Positions 48,197 to 62,360 of a DNA stretch of 64,000 nt are shown piece by piece (within the stretch, counting starts at the first letter, position 1; every line of letters begins with the position of its first letter). Origin of the DNA: Mycteria americana. Lineage: Eukaryota > Chordata > Aves > Ciconiiformes > Ciconiidae. A model generated the notes under the pieces. The model ran no database searches, was not told the origin of the DNA, and saw only the letters and a program-made list of their open reading frames with translations. A program made the position numbers and the translations under genes. The stretch lies in the NCBI RefSeq assembly GCF_035582795.1, contig NW_027445436.1, forward strand, positions 3,656,770-3,720,769, given 5' to 3'.

Positions 48197-49178
48197 CTTG
48201 TGAAGAGTTAGGAGTTATTTATTATAAAACAAACACTAAATCAAGTGGGATTTTGCAGGAGTCTCTTCTTAGGTCCATTCTGTTTAATATTTTCATTAAA
48301 CATATGAAAATGTAATAATGTGTTTATTAAATTTGCAGACAATGTGAAGCTGAGAGGGACTGTCTGTAAAGTGGAAGACAGGTTTAAAATTCAAAATTAT
48401 GATGGCAAAATTGGAGAAATTATCTAGAAGCAAATGGGATAATGTTCACTAGTAAATGCAAAACACTATATTTAGACAAGAATGTTCAATTGCCCAAACG
48501 CAACACGAGCTGCAACTGGCTCAGGACAGGCCTCCATGGGGAGTACCTGTGACTTATAATGGATTGCAAGCTGATCATGGGTCAATGTGCTCATGCTGTT
48601 GGAAAAAAGCATATTGGAATGTATAAACAGGAGCACAGCTTACAAGATACACATAGTAATTCTTCTGCATTATGAAGGTTTTGGACGTTTCCAGTTTTGG
48701 ACATCACATTCAAGAAGAAAAACATTAAGCAAAATCCAACCAATGGTAGAGAATCTAGAATAGGGCCATGAGAAGGAGATCATCAAATGCAGGACCTACA
48801 GGAAAGACTGGGAGAAAATGAGGTTGATTAACCTAAATAAAAAAAGAGAAGACTGAGGAAGAGAACAGATAGGAATCTTCAAGTACATAAAACATTGCTG
48901 TGGTAATTATTTATTGTCGGTATTCAGGAGGGATAAGATGAGAAATAATAGGCTTAAACAGCAGCAAGAAAACAGGACTGGAAATTTGGGAAACCTCACA
49001 GAAAGTATGGGGAAGCACTAGACTAAATCACTTGTGGAGGCTGTGAAGTCTCCATTGTTTTAAATCTTTAAGAACAGCTTATACGAGGATCTGTCAGGAT
49101 GTTATTTTCCTGGGAGAGGGGATAAATAACTCCATCCCTTGAAGTTCCTTTAGCCCTACTTTTGTGCAGTTCTGTAAT
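48197..49178 (+). mobile_element. Ancient LINE, 3' half (right arm)
   Basis: Mirror of 15387-16368. The degraded RT active-site region lies near 48245-48370 (about LLRSILFNIFIK). C-terminal fragments and a CR1-like terminus follow (TCCATCCCTTGAAGTTCC, then TAGCCCTACTTTTGTGCAG) ending near 49178. Confidence 0.75.
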
Positions 49179-50984
49179 TTGTCTCTGCCCCAATTGCTCA
49201 TCTGCTTAACAAAACTTTCCTGCCTTAGAAATCATTGTGTATGAAATTAATTTATATTTGTAATGTACTTGGGAATAATGCTGATCAGATCGGTGTCTGA
49301 GTACAAACAAAGAATCAACATTTAGGTAAATGTCAAGGAATTCATGTCCTTATCTACAGCTATACAAATCATGTGTTCTTTCTTTCCCCACTTAGAGAGG
49401 TCTGAAACATCATAGGCTCAGCTGTATGTGGATTTACTCTTGCCAACAATATAGCAGATTGGAGATGCTGGAGGAGAATCTGATTTACTGGTATGTAGAC
49501 TAAGGAGTCATTCTCACGCTTCTTACTAAGAGGGGGTAGGAGGGTTGTATTGCAATTTACAGTCTGGCTTTTATTAGATGTTAGTTGCATCTCTATAGTT
49601 GCAACTCAAAACTTACAGAGTGAAGTTGAATATAATTGGATGACATATTTTCTTTTTCTAACATATAAAAATGCATATGTGGACTTTGTGATTTATTCTG
49701 GATCTGCCTTCAGCCACTGTTGAAAACTTACTGTTCCCTAATACATGAAAAAGTCAGGTAGTGTTTTAGCTATCTCTGCTCCTTGAGTGCTTTTTGAATT
49801 ATGGTTCTATTTAATAAATATGTGTCTATTATAATGACACTTTTGGAAGTGATTCTTTAACTTATAAATTATTTTCATTATCTTTGAGTTGCTATCAGAG
49901 TTTGACGCAAATGCTATCACATCTGATTCCTAGCTAATTAAAGACTTTATGACCTCATCAATAACTTCTTGAAATGTCAATTTATTGCTACTATTATTTT
50001 ATTGTAGAGCACTAAAAATTATATCGGTAAGAAGACCCATTTCTATCTTGAAATAGTGTTATTTCATTAGATCAAAATTTGCATACATATCTAACTAGGA
50101 ACTTGATTTAGTTCAAACATGCAGATAAAAAGAAAACTTAATACACATTTGAAAGTTGTAAATTTCTCTAAGTGTTATTTCACATTTGTAATGTGAAAAA
50201 GCTGTATAGTCCAACAAAGAGGTTTTTGAAATTTTTTAACTAGGCTATAGTAGTAAAAAAAAAAAATTATTAATTACTTTTGGAAAATGTAGGAAGAAAA
50301 GAAAGTTGCAATTCCTTTGAGTAGATAATAATTTTTCTGAGCCCATTTCCTTACTTTGATTTCAGAGAATGAATCACAGACACTACAGTTGGAAAAATCC
50401 AGTTAAGTCACATCTACCATCAATGCAGAATATATTCTTCAATATTTTTCCAGACTAATTTTAAAACTCTCAAATTATTTATTTTCAGTTCATCCTATGG
50501 GAAATACCTTACTTGTTCTCATTGATAAGAATTTATTTATTTTTCTTGATTCAGCTTAAATACAAGTTTTCTCTTGTAAATTTAACGAAGTGCTGACTGA
50601 AAAAAGTTGTTTATGCCTGGCTTCCAATTAGATACTAATAATCTAATCTTAGGTAGCATAAACCCATTCTTCTTATGAAGATGGAATAGGTTAGCTATAA
50701 GGAATCTTAGAGTGCCTAACTTTATAACATAGCTAAGACTTTTTCACAGAATAAGCTTTTCTTTTTAACATCTTGGCTCAATTCAATTCTTTTCAAAGTC
50801 AGCGTGGGCATTCCCATTAATGGCAATGGTTATTGGATTGGGGTCTTAGATGTACAGCTGTTGTTGATACAGGGGTTTTTCAAAATATTGCACGAAGTGA
50901 ATAACAAGAAATGGTTTATGAATTTATCTTGCACAATAACCCAGACCATAGAACAGTGGACAAGGGGATATCTATTTCTACTTC
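49179..50984. other. AT-rich DNA without recognised gene (right arm)
   Basis: Mirror of 13581-15386. Nothing recognised. Confidence 0.6.
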
Positions 50985-51045
50985 TTGGATCTAGATGACC
51001 TTTAAAGGTCCCTTCCAACCCAAACTATTCTATGATTCTATGATC
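50985..51045 (+). mobile_element. CR1 3' end, very short (right arm)
   Basis: Mirror of 13520-13580, here in sense orientation: GATGACCTTTAAAGGTCCC, then two ATTCTATG octamers. Confidence 0.88.
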
Positions 51046-52840
51046 TCCCAGGCCATATGTAAACAATGGGACTTCAGATAGTCTCCACCTACCCTGATCT
51101 AGTTGCATGCTCCAGCTGTCTCCTGACTCCATGTTTAGGTAAGATCTGGGCATAGCTCATTTGTCCCTGTGTCTATGAGAAAGTGGACAGAATGGAACAG
51201 ATCTACAACATGCTTCACCTGCATCTTTTATGAGGTCTAGCTGTATGATTAGGAGACGAGGAACTCGGGGTCCTCTAAGACACTTGGTAATTGTGCATCT
51301 TTAATGTAAGCACTGTGGCCTCTGTTATTTTGTACAACCTTGACATTCATCAGTTTTCTCAGGTATCAAAAGAGAACTTGACTTTTAAGTTCTTCAAAAA
51401 GGGAACTGGGTATCATAATACTGAGCATTTCAACACCTAACTTTTAGGATACCAAGTTCCTCTGGTAGATTCTATAGTCTTTTGGAACTTACACCTGCTA
51501 TGGGAAAAGGTGGACACTTAAGAATGGGATATCCAAAAAGCAATGTAAGTGGCAAACAATCTAAACTAGCCAATAGGGAAATGCTGAGGAAAAGAGTATC
51601 TTCTTAAAATTTTATCCTTTTCATAAGGCTTCTTAGTGCTATAGCTGAGAGAAATTTCTTTGCCATTTAATGGGATTTTTACAAATATATTAGGAAGGTT
51701 TCAGCAACCTCTTCTTTTTCCACAAATTGTTCTCTCTTCAAATTGTTATTGTTAATCTGTTTCTTACCTTTGTTGCTAGTTTTCTATTAATGACAGTATA
51801 ACAGCTGGTTACATTCTGCAATGGGAACAGAAAGGTAGCTTAATTGGTGCCACTGAGCATTTTATAAGTGCATTTTTTCCTCCAAGATGTGCTGTATCTG
51901 ACAAGCCTTACAGACCACAGAATACAGCTAGTAAGAAGTTTTTAACCAGCATGTGACACTGAACAGTCTTAGATAAATAAAAATAGTAAAAATAGGCTAC
52001 TAAAAAGATGAAAAATCTGATCTCAGAGAAATGTTACATAGGGAACGTGTCAACATTCATTTGAATAAATTTGTTACCTAAGTTTTGCTTTTTAAACAGT
52101 GGCTTCCTTCTTTTCAAGCCCCATTTTCTTATTATATTTGATCCTGTCATGAAGTTCTAAGAGTGAATTTGTGAGCTCTCCTTTCCATGACAACAGACTG
52201 ATGCTTTAAATATAGGATTATGATGAATCCAACAGAGGACTGAGTAAAAGGAAAACAAAACTATTAGTATGTAAGACTTTATTATAACACATATTCAGTT
52301 AAAAAGGTAGAGAAAGGAATATAAATTTTGAATATACTTCCACTTTTTAATACTACAGTTATGTATGATGGTCTGTACATTGTGGTTATTTCTTTCAGAT
52401 GTTCTCAATATTTGATATAACATCTGTGGCACTCAGATGTTGCCAAAAGTTTCAGACATATTCATTATTCTTGTTCTTATATATCGAATGTAAGTCACAG
52501 TGGGTTTTCATGACTACTTGAAGTTGTAAATAAGCTCAGCAGAGGCAGTAGGCTCTCATCACCTTTGAAAAATCATGCTCAAAACATTTCAGGAAGAACT
52601 CTGAAAAACAGGAAAATGTTGGGAAATATGGCTGTACATGAAGTTGTCTTAGTAAGTATGCACTTTATGTTAAGAAATGCCATGGATTTAACATATTAAG
52701 AGTAAAAAAAAATCACTTTTGTTTTAAAATATTTTCAGTCCAGCACAATCTAGTTTATGTAAGGAAAAAAAAAAAAGATACTGTCTTCTATAAGTGACGT
52801 TCCCTTTGGCTGAATCCTATCATTATGAATTGTCTTGAAT
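51046..52840. other. AT-rich DNA without recognised gene (right arm)
   Basis: Mirror of 11725-13519. Nothing recognised. Confidence 0.6.
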
Positions 52841-52922
52841 ATAATCATAGAATCGTTTAGGTTGGAAAAGACCTTTAAGATCACCAAGTCCAACCGTTAA
52901 CCTAGCACTGCCAAGTCCACCA

Positions 52923-55810
52923 CTAAAACATGTCCGTAAGTGCCAGGTCTACACGTCTTTTAAATACCTCCAGGGATGGCGACTCAACCACTTCCCTGCG
53001 CAGCCTGTTCCAATGCTTGATAACCCTTTCGGTGAAGTAAAATTTCCTAATATCCAATCTAAACCTCCCCTGGTGCAACTTGAGGCCATTTCCTCTTGTC
53101 CTATCACTAGTTACTTGGGAGAAGAGACCGACCCCCACCTCTCTACCACCTCCTTTCAGGTAGTTGTAGAGAGCAATAAGGTCTCCCCTGAGCCTCCTTT
53201 TCTCCAGGCTAAACAATCCCAGTTCCCTCAGCAGCTCCTCATAGGACTTGTGCTCTAGACCCTTCACCAGATTCATTGCTCTTCTTTGGATGCACTCCAG
53301 CACTTCAATGTTTTTCTTGTAGTGAGGGGCCCAAAACCGAACACAGTATTCAAGGTGTGGTCTCACCAGTGCCGAGTACAAAGGGACAATCACTTCCCTG
53401 GTCCTGCTGACCACGCTATTTCTGATACAAGCCAGGATGCTATCGGCCTTCTTGGCCACCTGGGCACACTGCTGCCTCATATTCAGCCGGCTGTCGACCA
53501 ACACCCCCAGGTCCTTTTCTGCCTGGCAGCTTTCCAGCCACTCTTCCCCAAGCCTGCATGGGGTTGTTATGACCCAAGAGCAGGACCTTGCACTTAGCCT
53601 TGTTGAACCTCATACAATTGGCCTCGACCCATCGATCCATCCTGTCCAGATCCCTCTGCAGAGCCTTCCTACCCTCAATCAGATCAGCACTCCTCCCGCC
53701 CAACTTGGTGTCACCTGCAAACTTACTGAGGGTGCACTCGATCCCCTCATCCAGATCACTGATAAAGATATTAAACAGAACTGGCCCCAGTACTGAGCCC
53801 TGGGGAACACCACTTGTGACCAGCCGCCAACTGGAGTAAACTCCATTCACCACAACTCTTTGGGCCTGGCCAGCCAGCCAGTTTTTTACTCAGCGAAGAC
53901 TACGCCCGTCCAAGCCATGAGCAGCCAGTTTCTCCAGGAGAATGCTGTGGGAAACGGTGTCAAAGGCTTTACTAAAGTCCAGGTAAACAACATCCACAGC
54001 CTTTCCCTCATCCACTAAGTGGGTCACCTTGTCACAGAAGGAGATCAGGTTAGTCAAGCAGGACCTGCCTTTCATAAACCCATGCTGACTGGGCCTGATC
54101 ACCTGGTTGTCCTGTACGTGCCATGTGATGGCACTCAAGATGATCTGCTCCATAACCTTCCTGGCACTGAGGTCAGAATGACAGGCCTGTAGTTCCCCGG
54201 ATCCTCCTTCCGGCCCTTCTTGTAGACGGGCGTCACATTTGCTAACCTCCAGTCAACTGGGACCTCCCCGGTTAGCCAGGACTGCTGATAAAGGATTGAA
54301 AGGGGCTTGGTGAGCACTTCTGCCAGCTCCCTCAGTACCCTTGGGTGGATCCCATCCGGCCCCATAGACTTGTGTGTGTGTAAGTGGTGTAGCAGGTCGC
54401 TAACCATTTCCCCTGGGATTATGGGGGCTTCATTCTGCTCCCCATCCCTGTCTTCCAGCTCAGGGGGCTGGGTACCTGGAGAACAACCGATCTTTATTAA
54501 AGACTGAGGCAAAGAAGGCATTAAGTACCTCAGCCTCTGTCATTATGTTTCCCCCTGTGTCCAATAAAGGATGGAGATTCTCCTTAGCCCTCCTTTTGTT
54601 GTTAATGTATTTATAGAAACACTTTTTATTGTCTTTTACAGCAGTAGACAGATTAAGTTCTAGTTGGGCTTTGGCCCTTCTAATTTTCTCCCTGCATAAC
54701 CTCACGACATCTTTGTAGTCCTCCTGAGTTGCCTGCCTCTTCTTCCAAAGGTCATAAACTCTCTTTTTTTCCTGAGTTCCAGCCAAAGCTCTCTGTTCAG
54801 CCAGGCCGGTCTTCTTCCTTGCCGGCTCGTCTTTCGACACATGGGGACGGCCTGCTCTTGCACCTTTAAGATTTCCTACTTGAAGAATGTCCAGCCTTCC
54901 TGGACTCCTTTGCCCTTCAGGACTGCTTCCCAAGGCACTCTGTCAACCAGGCCCCTAAACAGGCCAAAGTCTGCCCTCCGGAAGTCCAAGGTAGCAGTTC
55001 TGCTGACCCCCCTCCTTACTTCTCCAAGAATCTAAAACTCTGTCATTTTGTGATCGCTATGCCCAAGACAGCCTCCAACCGTCACGTCACCCACAAGTCC
55101 TTCTCTGTTCACAAACAAGAGGTCCAGCGGGGCGCCTTCCCTAGTTGGCTCACTCACCAGCTGTGTCAGGAAGTTATCTGCCACACACTCCAGGAACCTC
55201 CTAGACTGTTTCCTCTCTGCTGTATTGTATTTCCAGCAGACATCCGGCAGGTTGAAGTCCCCCACAAGAACAAGGGCTAGCGATTGTGAGACTTCTCCCA
55301 GCTGCTTATAGAATATTCTGTCTGCCTCTTCATCCTGGTTGGGTGGTCTATAACAGACTCCCACCACAATATCTGCCTTGTTGGCCTTCCCCCTGATTCT
55401 TACCCATAAGCACTAAACCCTATCGTCACCGTCATTAAGCTCGAGACAATCAAAACACTCCCTAACATACAGGGCTACCCCACCGCCTCTCCTGCCTTGC
55501 CTATCCCTCCTGAAGAGTTTATAGCCATCCATCGCCGCACTCCAGTTGTGCGAGCCATCCCACCATGTTTCTGTGATTGCAACTATGCCACAGCTTTCCA
55601 GCTGCACAATGGCTTCCAACTCCTCCTGTCTGTTGCCATGCTGCGTGCATTGGTGTAGATGCACTTCAGTTGGGCTATTGATCCTGCCACCTTCTTTGGG
55701 GGAGAAGCCCTAATTCCTATGTGACTGCTTTCAGGTGCTTCCGTGGTTTCTAACACTTCAACAACCCTTGGGTCTTTGCTGCTGCATGGATCTCCATCCC
55801 CAACCCCCAC
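52923..55810 (-). pseudogene. CR1 ORF2, dead (right arm)
   Basis: Mirror of 8755-11642. It has the same endonuclease and RT blocks, the same FAGD substitution at the catalytic box (codon at 53713-53715) and the same frame breaks. Shared lesions show they predate the duplication or were spread between the arms by gene conversion. Confidence 0.92.
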
Positions 55811-55982
55811 TGAGATGGCTAAGGTGCTGCGTGCATTAGTATATACTTTTCAAATGTGCTCCAGTGTACTCAGCACATCGTGGAGCAGGCTGAAGGACCT
55901 CGCTAGCACACCGTCCCTCAAACATTGGCATGACGCCCCCAGGCTTATCACTAGCAAGCCACTAGCAAGCCCTTTCCCCCCT

Positions 55983-57094
55983 TCAAATGTAGTTTAAAGC
56001 TCTTTCAATGAGCCCTGCTAACTCCTGTGCAAAGATCCTTTTCCCCTTTGAGACAGGTGCACCCTGTCTGTCACCAGCAGGCCTGGTGTTGTGTAGACCG
56101 ACCCATGATCAAAACCCCCCAAATTCTGCCTGTGACACCAGGCTCGGAGCCAGGTATTGATCTGCTGGGTCTTCCTGTTTCTTCCCTCATCATTCCCTGC
56201 AACTGGAAGGATAGAGGAGAACACTACTTGTGCTCCTGATCCCTTAAGCAGTCATCCCAAGGCCCTGAAGTCTCTCTTGATTGCCCTTGGACTTCTTATT
56301 GCAACTTTGTCGCTGCCTACATGAAAAAGCAACAATGGATAATAATCCAAGGGCCATACCAGGGTAGGAAGTTTTCTCTTCACATCTTTAACCTGGGCCC
56401 CAGGGAGGCAGCAGACTTCCCTAAGAAGTGGGTCTGGTCTGCATATTGGGCCTTCTATTCCCCTCAGAAGAGAGTCTCCTATGACAATGACCTGTCTTTT
56501 TTTCTTTATGGAAGTGGTTTTGACGCAGGGTGTAGGCCGACTTAACCTTTGCGACACCACCAACCTAGATGAACCATCGTCCTCGTCATTGTTCGGTTCC
56601 ATTTGCAGAGCCTCATACCTATTATGCAAGGGCACCTGGGAAGGTGGGGTAGTCACAGAGGAGACGCGCCTGCTGCGCCGGGCAGGAACTTGTTGCCATT
56701 GCCCCCTATCCCTTGAGTCACTGTGTTCAGCCAGGCGGAGAGAGGATAGGGAACCCTCCATATCATGCGCCCTGTCTGCCTGTTGGGCCTGTCTCAGGGA
56801 AGGTAGGGTGCGATTCCAGTAGTCAGTCTCTCTCTCACACTCCCTGATACTCCTCAACCTACTCACCTCCTCCCAGAGCTCTGTCACTAAGCAGAGGATT
56901 TCCTCTACCTGGGCACACCTCCCACAGGTGTGCTCACTGCTGCTGTTTGGTACTGGCATAAGAGTAGGGCACACCCTGCAGCCTGACACCTGGGTGGCAA
57001 CATGCTCCCATCGGAGCTCTGTCTGGGAAGCTGCGTCAGTCGTGGCGGGTGCAGAGCTTAGAGAGGCCATGGCCTTCTGCCGGGTGGATACCAT
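55983..57094 (-). pseudogene. CR1 ORF1, broken (right arm)
   Basis: Mirror of 7471-8582, with ATG at 57092-57094. It has the same in-frame TGA (56252-56254) and the same one-base loss near 56039-56044. Confidence 0.88.
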
Positions 57095-57377
57095 TGCTCC
57101 CTGGTCAAGCTAGCAGAGCTTCAGCACCCTTCCGCGCGAACTGCTGCGCCACGCCCTGTTTGCCCACCCTGTTCGCAGCACTCCTAGTCGCTAGCGCTCC
57201 CTAGGGGCTTCTTTTATACGTGGGGGGAGGCTTGGCCGCCGTTTGCTCCTGGCCCTGCCCAGGTCTCATCAGCCGCTCTCGCGCGAGCTGCGGGCTCCTG
57301 GTGGGTCTCTCTGCTCCCCTGAGGTTCCCCCGGTTCAGGAACACCCCCTGTACACCGCGCTGCCGGCACCGGATGCG

Positions 57378-60300
57378 TAGAAAGTGACTTAATATGCAGA
57401 AAAAGCATTAAAAAGTCACCAGATCAGAAACAAAGAGCAAAAGTGAGCCTGCCTTATATAGCTAAGCAATCAGGACATCTGTGTTTCACTACTTCAAAGA
57501 TAGTTTATGCATTGAGAAGACTGGACCCAACCCTAAAGAACATTCTGTCTTATCTCAGTTGAATATATAGCTGTTGTGAATTTGTGCAAACACATTTTAT
57601 TCATTCTGTCCTGATCAACCCTGATTTCCTCATGCAGCATCACATGTAAAAAGGTGCTTATTAGCTAGCTCAAAAATAGTTCCTTAAAAATAAGCATGAT
57701 GGAGACTGTAACTGTTTTCTTCATTGCCTTTCATGTAAGAAACAGATATCAAATGCAAAAAAGGTCCGAATGTAGTAAGAGAGTGGAATTGGAGAATATG
57801 TAGTCCAATGAAGCCAGTCAGCATCAGTAGTCTGCAAACAAAGCTATTTTAGAGGTATCCTAATTGTTAATGCCTATGCCTTTCCTTCAGATGGAAGATG
57901 GAAGTCTAGTACATTAATCTATGTTGACTGCCAGACTCATATTCTTCATGCATAAACACCAGTTCCTAAACAATATTCAGTACAAATATCTTATATTAAA
58001 ACAGGTAAGCATGGATAAAATCTATTAGGAAATTTAAGTGGAACTAGAGAAAAGGAAATCCTGATTGAGTGTTCCATATATCTATGTGGTTGTAACACTT
58101 AGAGAGTTACAAGTATCTTCTCTCCAGAGCTGCTACTAACACAAGTCATAGCAACATAGAAAAACATTACGTTTGACTGTAATCTCATTCTTAAATTGAG
58201 CTGGCCAAAACACAGAGCAAAAGTTTGAAATAGTACATTATGTCAAACGATGGTTTAAAAAGCCTGTAGTGTTAGTGGCAAGCTAGCTTTACCTAGTGTT
58301 GCTAGTCATCCAATATTCCAGTGAAATAATTTTATGTTAGAAAAACTTGAGAGATTATTTGAATTAACTCTGAAAGCTGACAAGGAGGAATGGGGTAACA
58401 AACTAAAGGGACTGAGGCTTTTTCCCTGTTACCCCATTATTACTGCCTGCACATGGCACATACCCTTGCAAGCCACCCAGCCTCCCTTCAGAGCATGACT
58501 GAATCTGTCCCATATCTCTACTAGTGATGACACATCCTATAGGAGAATATTCTTGAGATTTGTTAAATTAACTCCTGAGCTGTCTCTCCTCATGTTCAAA
58601 CAGAGAAGGAGAAATCAGATAAGGAGGAGAGAGTTGAGGGGAGTTGGCTGCATGGGATTGTGTTTGAGGTGTGAAACTCTGACTGCAAACTTCTTAGAGC
58701 AATGAGAGAACCATGGTCCAGAATTAGGTCAAGGGGACCAGGTTTTCACTGCTGGTGATCAGTAGTACAAAAGACATCCAGAAATTGAATATTCTATCAA
58801 ATACCCATAGGAAAAATCTGAGGAAAATAAGGGATGGGTGAAGCAAGATTCCCTGAGAACATTCAACAGTGAATAAACATGGAAAGAATAAGAGATTGTT
58901 TCTCTTTACTAGGCCAAATCTCAAATTGTCTCCTTGCAATTAGTATAAATAAGTCTAGAATTCGGCTCCATAGTCCCTGCGAGTTCTAAGGGCAAGGCCC
59001 CATGTTTTTACTTGTGCTTGGCTCAAAGCATGTGTGAGAAGAAAAATGTTATTTCATTGGTACACATAATCTTCTCAAACATGAACCTTTTTCCCATTAA
59101 AACTGAGGATATGTCTAGAAAGCAAAACACACACCATCTTGAGCTATATGAGCTAGCTTATGAAGACAGTTTTGATACTAAGTGGTAGTGGGTGCAGCTG
59201 TAGTCCTACTAGTGTACTTGAGCTAAACTTTGCTTGGGCTAATTAGCTGTATGAGAAAGTTATCGAGTGTTAGGAGAATTGGCATAGATAATTCCTTCCA
59301 GAGTTAGATATTATTCCCTACTAAAAAACTTTTTTAGATTTCTGTCAACCATTCTCATGGAGGTGAACTGGTGTTAGTTACAGTGGCCAATAGCAGGAAT
59401 ACAATAAAATAATTAAGAGCACTTTTCATCCAAATCCCCAAATTATGATTTTTGTGTACTCGTTCCTCAGATATTATTGTTAGAATAAAATCTCTTCCCT
59501 TACAGAATAGAAAAAGCAACAACAACAAAACCTGCTAAAAAGAAAGGTCAAAAAGTGTTTAGCAGGATCATTTTCTAAGTCTCAGGTACTCGGCCTTCAT
59601 TCCTTCCCCAGGCCACACGTGACCTTCTAGCACAATTTGTGGTGGTGTATTCCCAGAGGGTCTCTTTCCTGGGGACAACTTGGGAACAAGCTGGCAGCAG
59701 GTGATGGGGAGGTGAATATTTCGAGCACTGACAGAAGCCCACTTCTACCCACCAGCTTTTGTGGAGTTTCTTCAGGTTCTCTTCTGTTACATGACAAACA
59801 CATCCATTACACAATGAAGGAGGCCCCAAAGTTGTAAATAAGGTTAGACTACCAATTCCAGAATGTCTCACCCAATATACATCCTATTCCCTTGTATATT
59901 CTTGAGTTGTCCTTTGTAGAAAAAAGACTGCTAGGAACAAGTTGTTTGAATTGTCACCAACACTTATGCTGTTTCCTGGGGCATTCGCAGACCTTTGTAG
60001 TGTAGCAGGTGCTCAGTGAGCCCACTGCTTCTGGGAAGAACTTGGTCTACTATCCACATGCAATACAGCCACTCTGCAATACACAGAGCGTAAACTGGGC
60101 ATGGTACAAGCCCACTATGTGACAGAAAAGGGGCTCCCCAGCACAGAAAGAAGTTAAACTGAGTCTAGAAAAAAAAATTGAAACACTTTTATGCATACCC
60201 AGATATTTTGATGGATAGGAGTCTTCAGATAATTGAGCCAATTTAGTGTTCCCCTCCCCACTACGTATTAGATCCAGAACTGAAACTCCCCCAAAATAGG

Positions 60301-60519
60301 GTCAGTACTAGGACTAACCAGGGCAAAAGGAAATGGACATTATTCTGTCCTTCTTGAAGTCTTCTCCTCACCCCCTATTTAATGCTTCCCTTACAGAGGC
60401 CCCAGGCAACCATCTTTCTTACACTTCCTTTGTAGCAGCTCTGGTCTTGCCTGCCCTTGAGGCTGATAACAAGTGCAGTTTTGTGATGAAGTGCCTGGAA
60501 GTCTGAAGGGCCTGGAAGC
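57378..60519. other. AT-rich DNA without recognised gene (right arm)
   Basis: Mirror of 4046-7187. Nothing recognised. Confidence 0.6.
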
Positions 60520-62001
60520 CAGTTTCCATCATTTACCAGCAGTCCTGGCTAACCGGGGAGGTCCCAGTTGACTGGAGGTTAGCAAATGTGACACCCATCT
60601 ACAAGAAGGGCCGGAAGGAGGATCCGGGGAACTACAGGCCTGTCAGCCTGACCTTGGTACCAGGAAAGCTGATGGAGCAGATCATCTTGAGTGCCATCAC
60701 ACGGCATGTAGGGGATAACCAAGGGATCAAGCCCAGCCAGCATGGGTTTATGAAAGGCAGGTCCTGCTTGACCAACCTGATCTCCTTCTATGACAAGGTG
60801 ACCCGCCTAGTGGATGAGGGAAAGGCTGTGGATGTTGTTTACCTGGACTTTAGTAAAGCCTTTGACGCCGTTTCCCACAGCATTCTCCTGGAGAAACTGG
60901 CTGCTCATGGCTTGGATGGGTGTACTCTTCGCTAGGTAAAGAACTGGCTGGCTGGCCGGGCCCAAAGAGTGGTGGTGAATGGAGTTTACTCCAGTTGGCG
61001 GCCAGTCACAAGTGGTGTGCCCCAGGGCTCTGTGTTGGGGCCAGTTCTGTTTAATATCTTTATCAATGATCTGGACGAAGGGATCGAGTGCACCCTCAGT
61101 AAGTTTGCAGACGACACCAAGTTGGGCGGGAGTGTTGATCTGCTTGAGGGTAGGAAGGCTCTGCAGAGGGACCTGGACAGGCTGCATTGATGGGCTGGGG
61201 CCAATTGTATGAGGTTCAACAAGGCTAAGTGCAAGGTCCTGCACTTGGGCCACAGCAACCCCATGCAACGCTATAGGCTTGGGGAAGAGTGGCTGGAAAG
61301 CTGCCAGGCAGAAAAGGACCTGGGGGTGTTGGTTGACAGCCGGCTGAATATGAGGCAGCAGTGTGCCCAGGTGGCCAAGAAAGCCAATGGCATCCTGGCT
61401 TGTATCAAAAATAGTGTGGCCAGCAGGACTAGGGAAGTGATTGTCCCCCTGTACTTGGCACTGGTGAGGCTGCACCTTGAATACTGTGTTCGGTTTTGGT
61501 CCCCTCACTACAAGAGAGACATTGAGGTGCTGGAGCGTGTCCAGAGAAGGGCAACGAAGCTGGTGAAGGGTCTAGAGCACAAGTCTTATGAGGAGTGGCT
61601 GAGGGAACTGGAGTTGTTTAGCCTGGAGAAAAGGAGGCTGAGGGGAGACCTTATCGCTCTCTACAACTACCTGAAAGGAGGTTGTAGAGAGGTGGGGGTC
61701 GGTCTCTTCTCCCAAGTAACAAGTGATAGGACAAGAGGAAATGGCCTCAAGTTGCGCCAGGGGAGGTTTAGACTGGATATTAGGAAATTTTACTTCACTG
61801 AAAGGGTTATCAAGCATTGGAACAGGCTGCGCAGGGAAGTGGTTGAGTCGCCATCCCTGGACGTATTTAAAGGACGTTTGGATGAGGTGCTTAGGGACAT
61901 GGTGTAGTGGTGGTCTTGGTAGTGTTAGGTTAACGGTTGGACTTGATGATCTTAAAGGTCTTTTCCAACCTATACGATTCTGTGATTCTGTGGTTCTGTG
62001 A
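60520..62001 (+). mobile_element. CR1 LINE, 5'-truncated, RT half of ORF2 (right arm)
   Basis: Mirror of 2564-4045 in sense orientation. One frame runs from 60588 to 61907 with two stops (TAG at 60933-60935 and TGA at 61188-61190). It carries [23 protein letters not shown] and FADD. The octamer tail lies at about 61970-62001. Confidence 0.92.
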
Positions 62002-62360
62002 TTTGTTCAGCTTAGAGAAGAGGAGACTGAGGGGTGACCTCATTGCTATCAACAAATTCCTCATGAGGGGGAGAGGAGAGAGAGGTGCTGATCTCTTCTC
62101 TCTGTTGTCCAGTGATAGGACATGAGGGAATGCTTAAAGCTGCATCCGGGGAAGTTCAGACTGGATGTTCTTCACTGAGTGGGTGGTCAAGCACTGGAAC
62201 AAGCTCCCCAGGGAAGTCGTCATGGCCCCAAGCCTGTTGGTGTTCAAGTGCTTGGACAAAGCTCTTAGATATATGGTTTAACTTTTAGGTCACCCTATGT
62301 AGAGTCAGGAGTTGGACTCCTCATGGGTCCCTTCCAACTCAGGATATTCTGATTCTAAGA
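62002..62360 (+). mobile_element. Old CR1 3' fragment (right arm)
   Basis: Mirror of 2205-2563. It begins (TTTGTTCAGCTTAGAGAAGA) immediately after the tail of the younger CR1 and ends in GGGTCCCTTCCAACTCAGGA and an ATTCT terminus. Confidence 0.8.

Larger units (their letters stand above)
52841..57377 (-). mobile_element. Nearly full-length CR1 LINE (right arm)
   Basis: Mirror of 7188-11724 on the minus strand, with the same 5' UTR, ORF1, ORF2 and octamer end. Every translated fragment is identical to the left copy, lesions included. The two are one insertion copied by the palindrome and not two independent insertions. Confidence 0.94.
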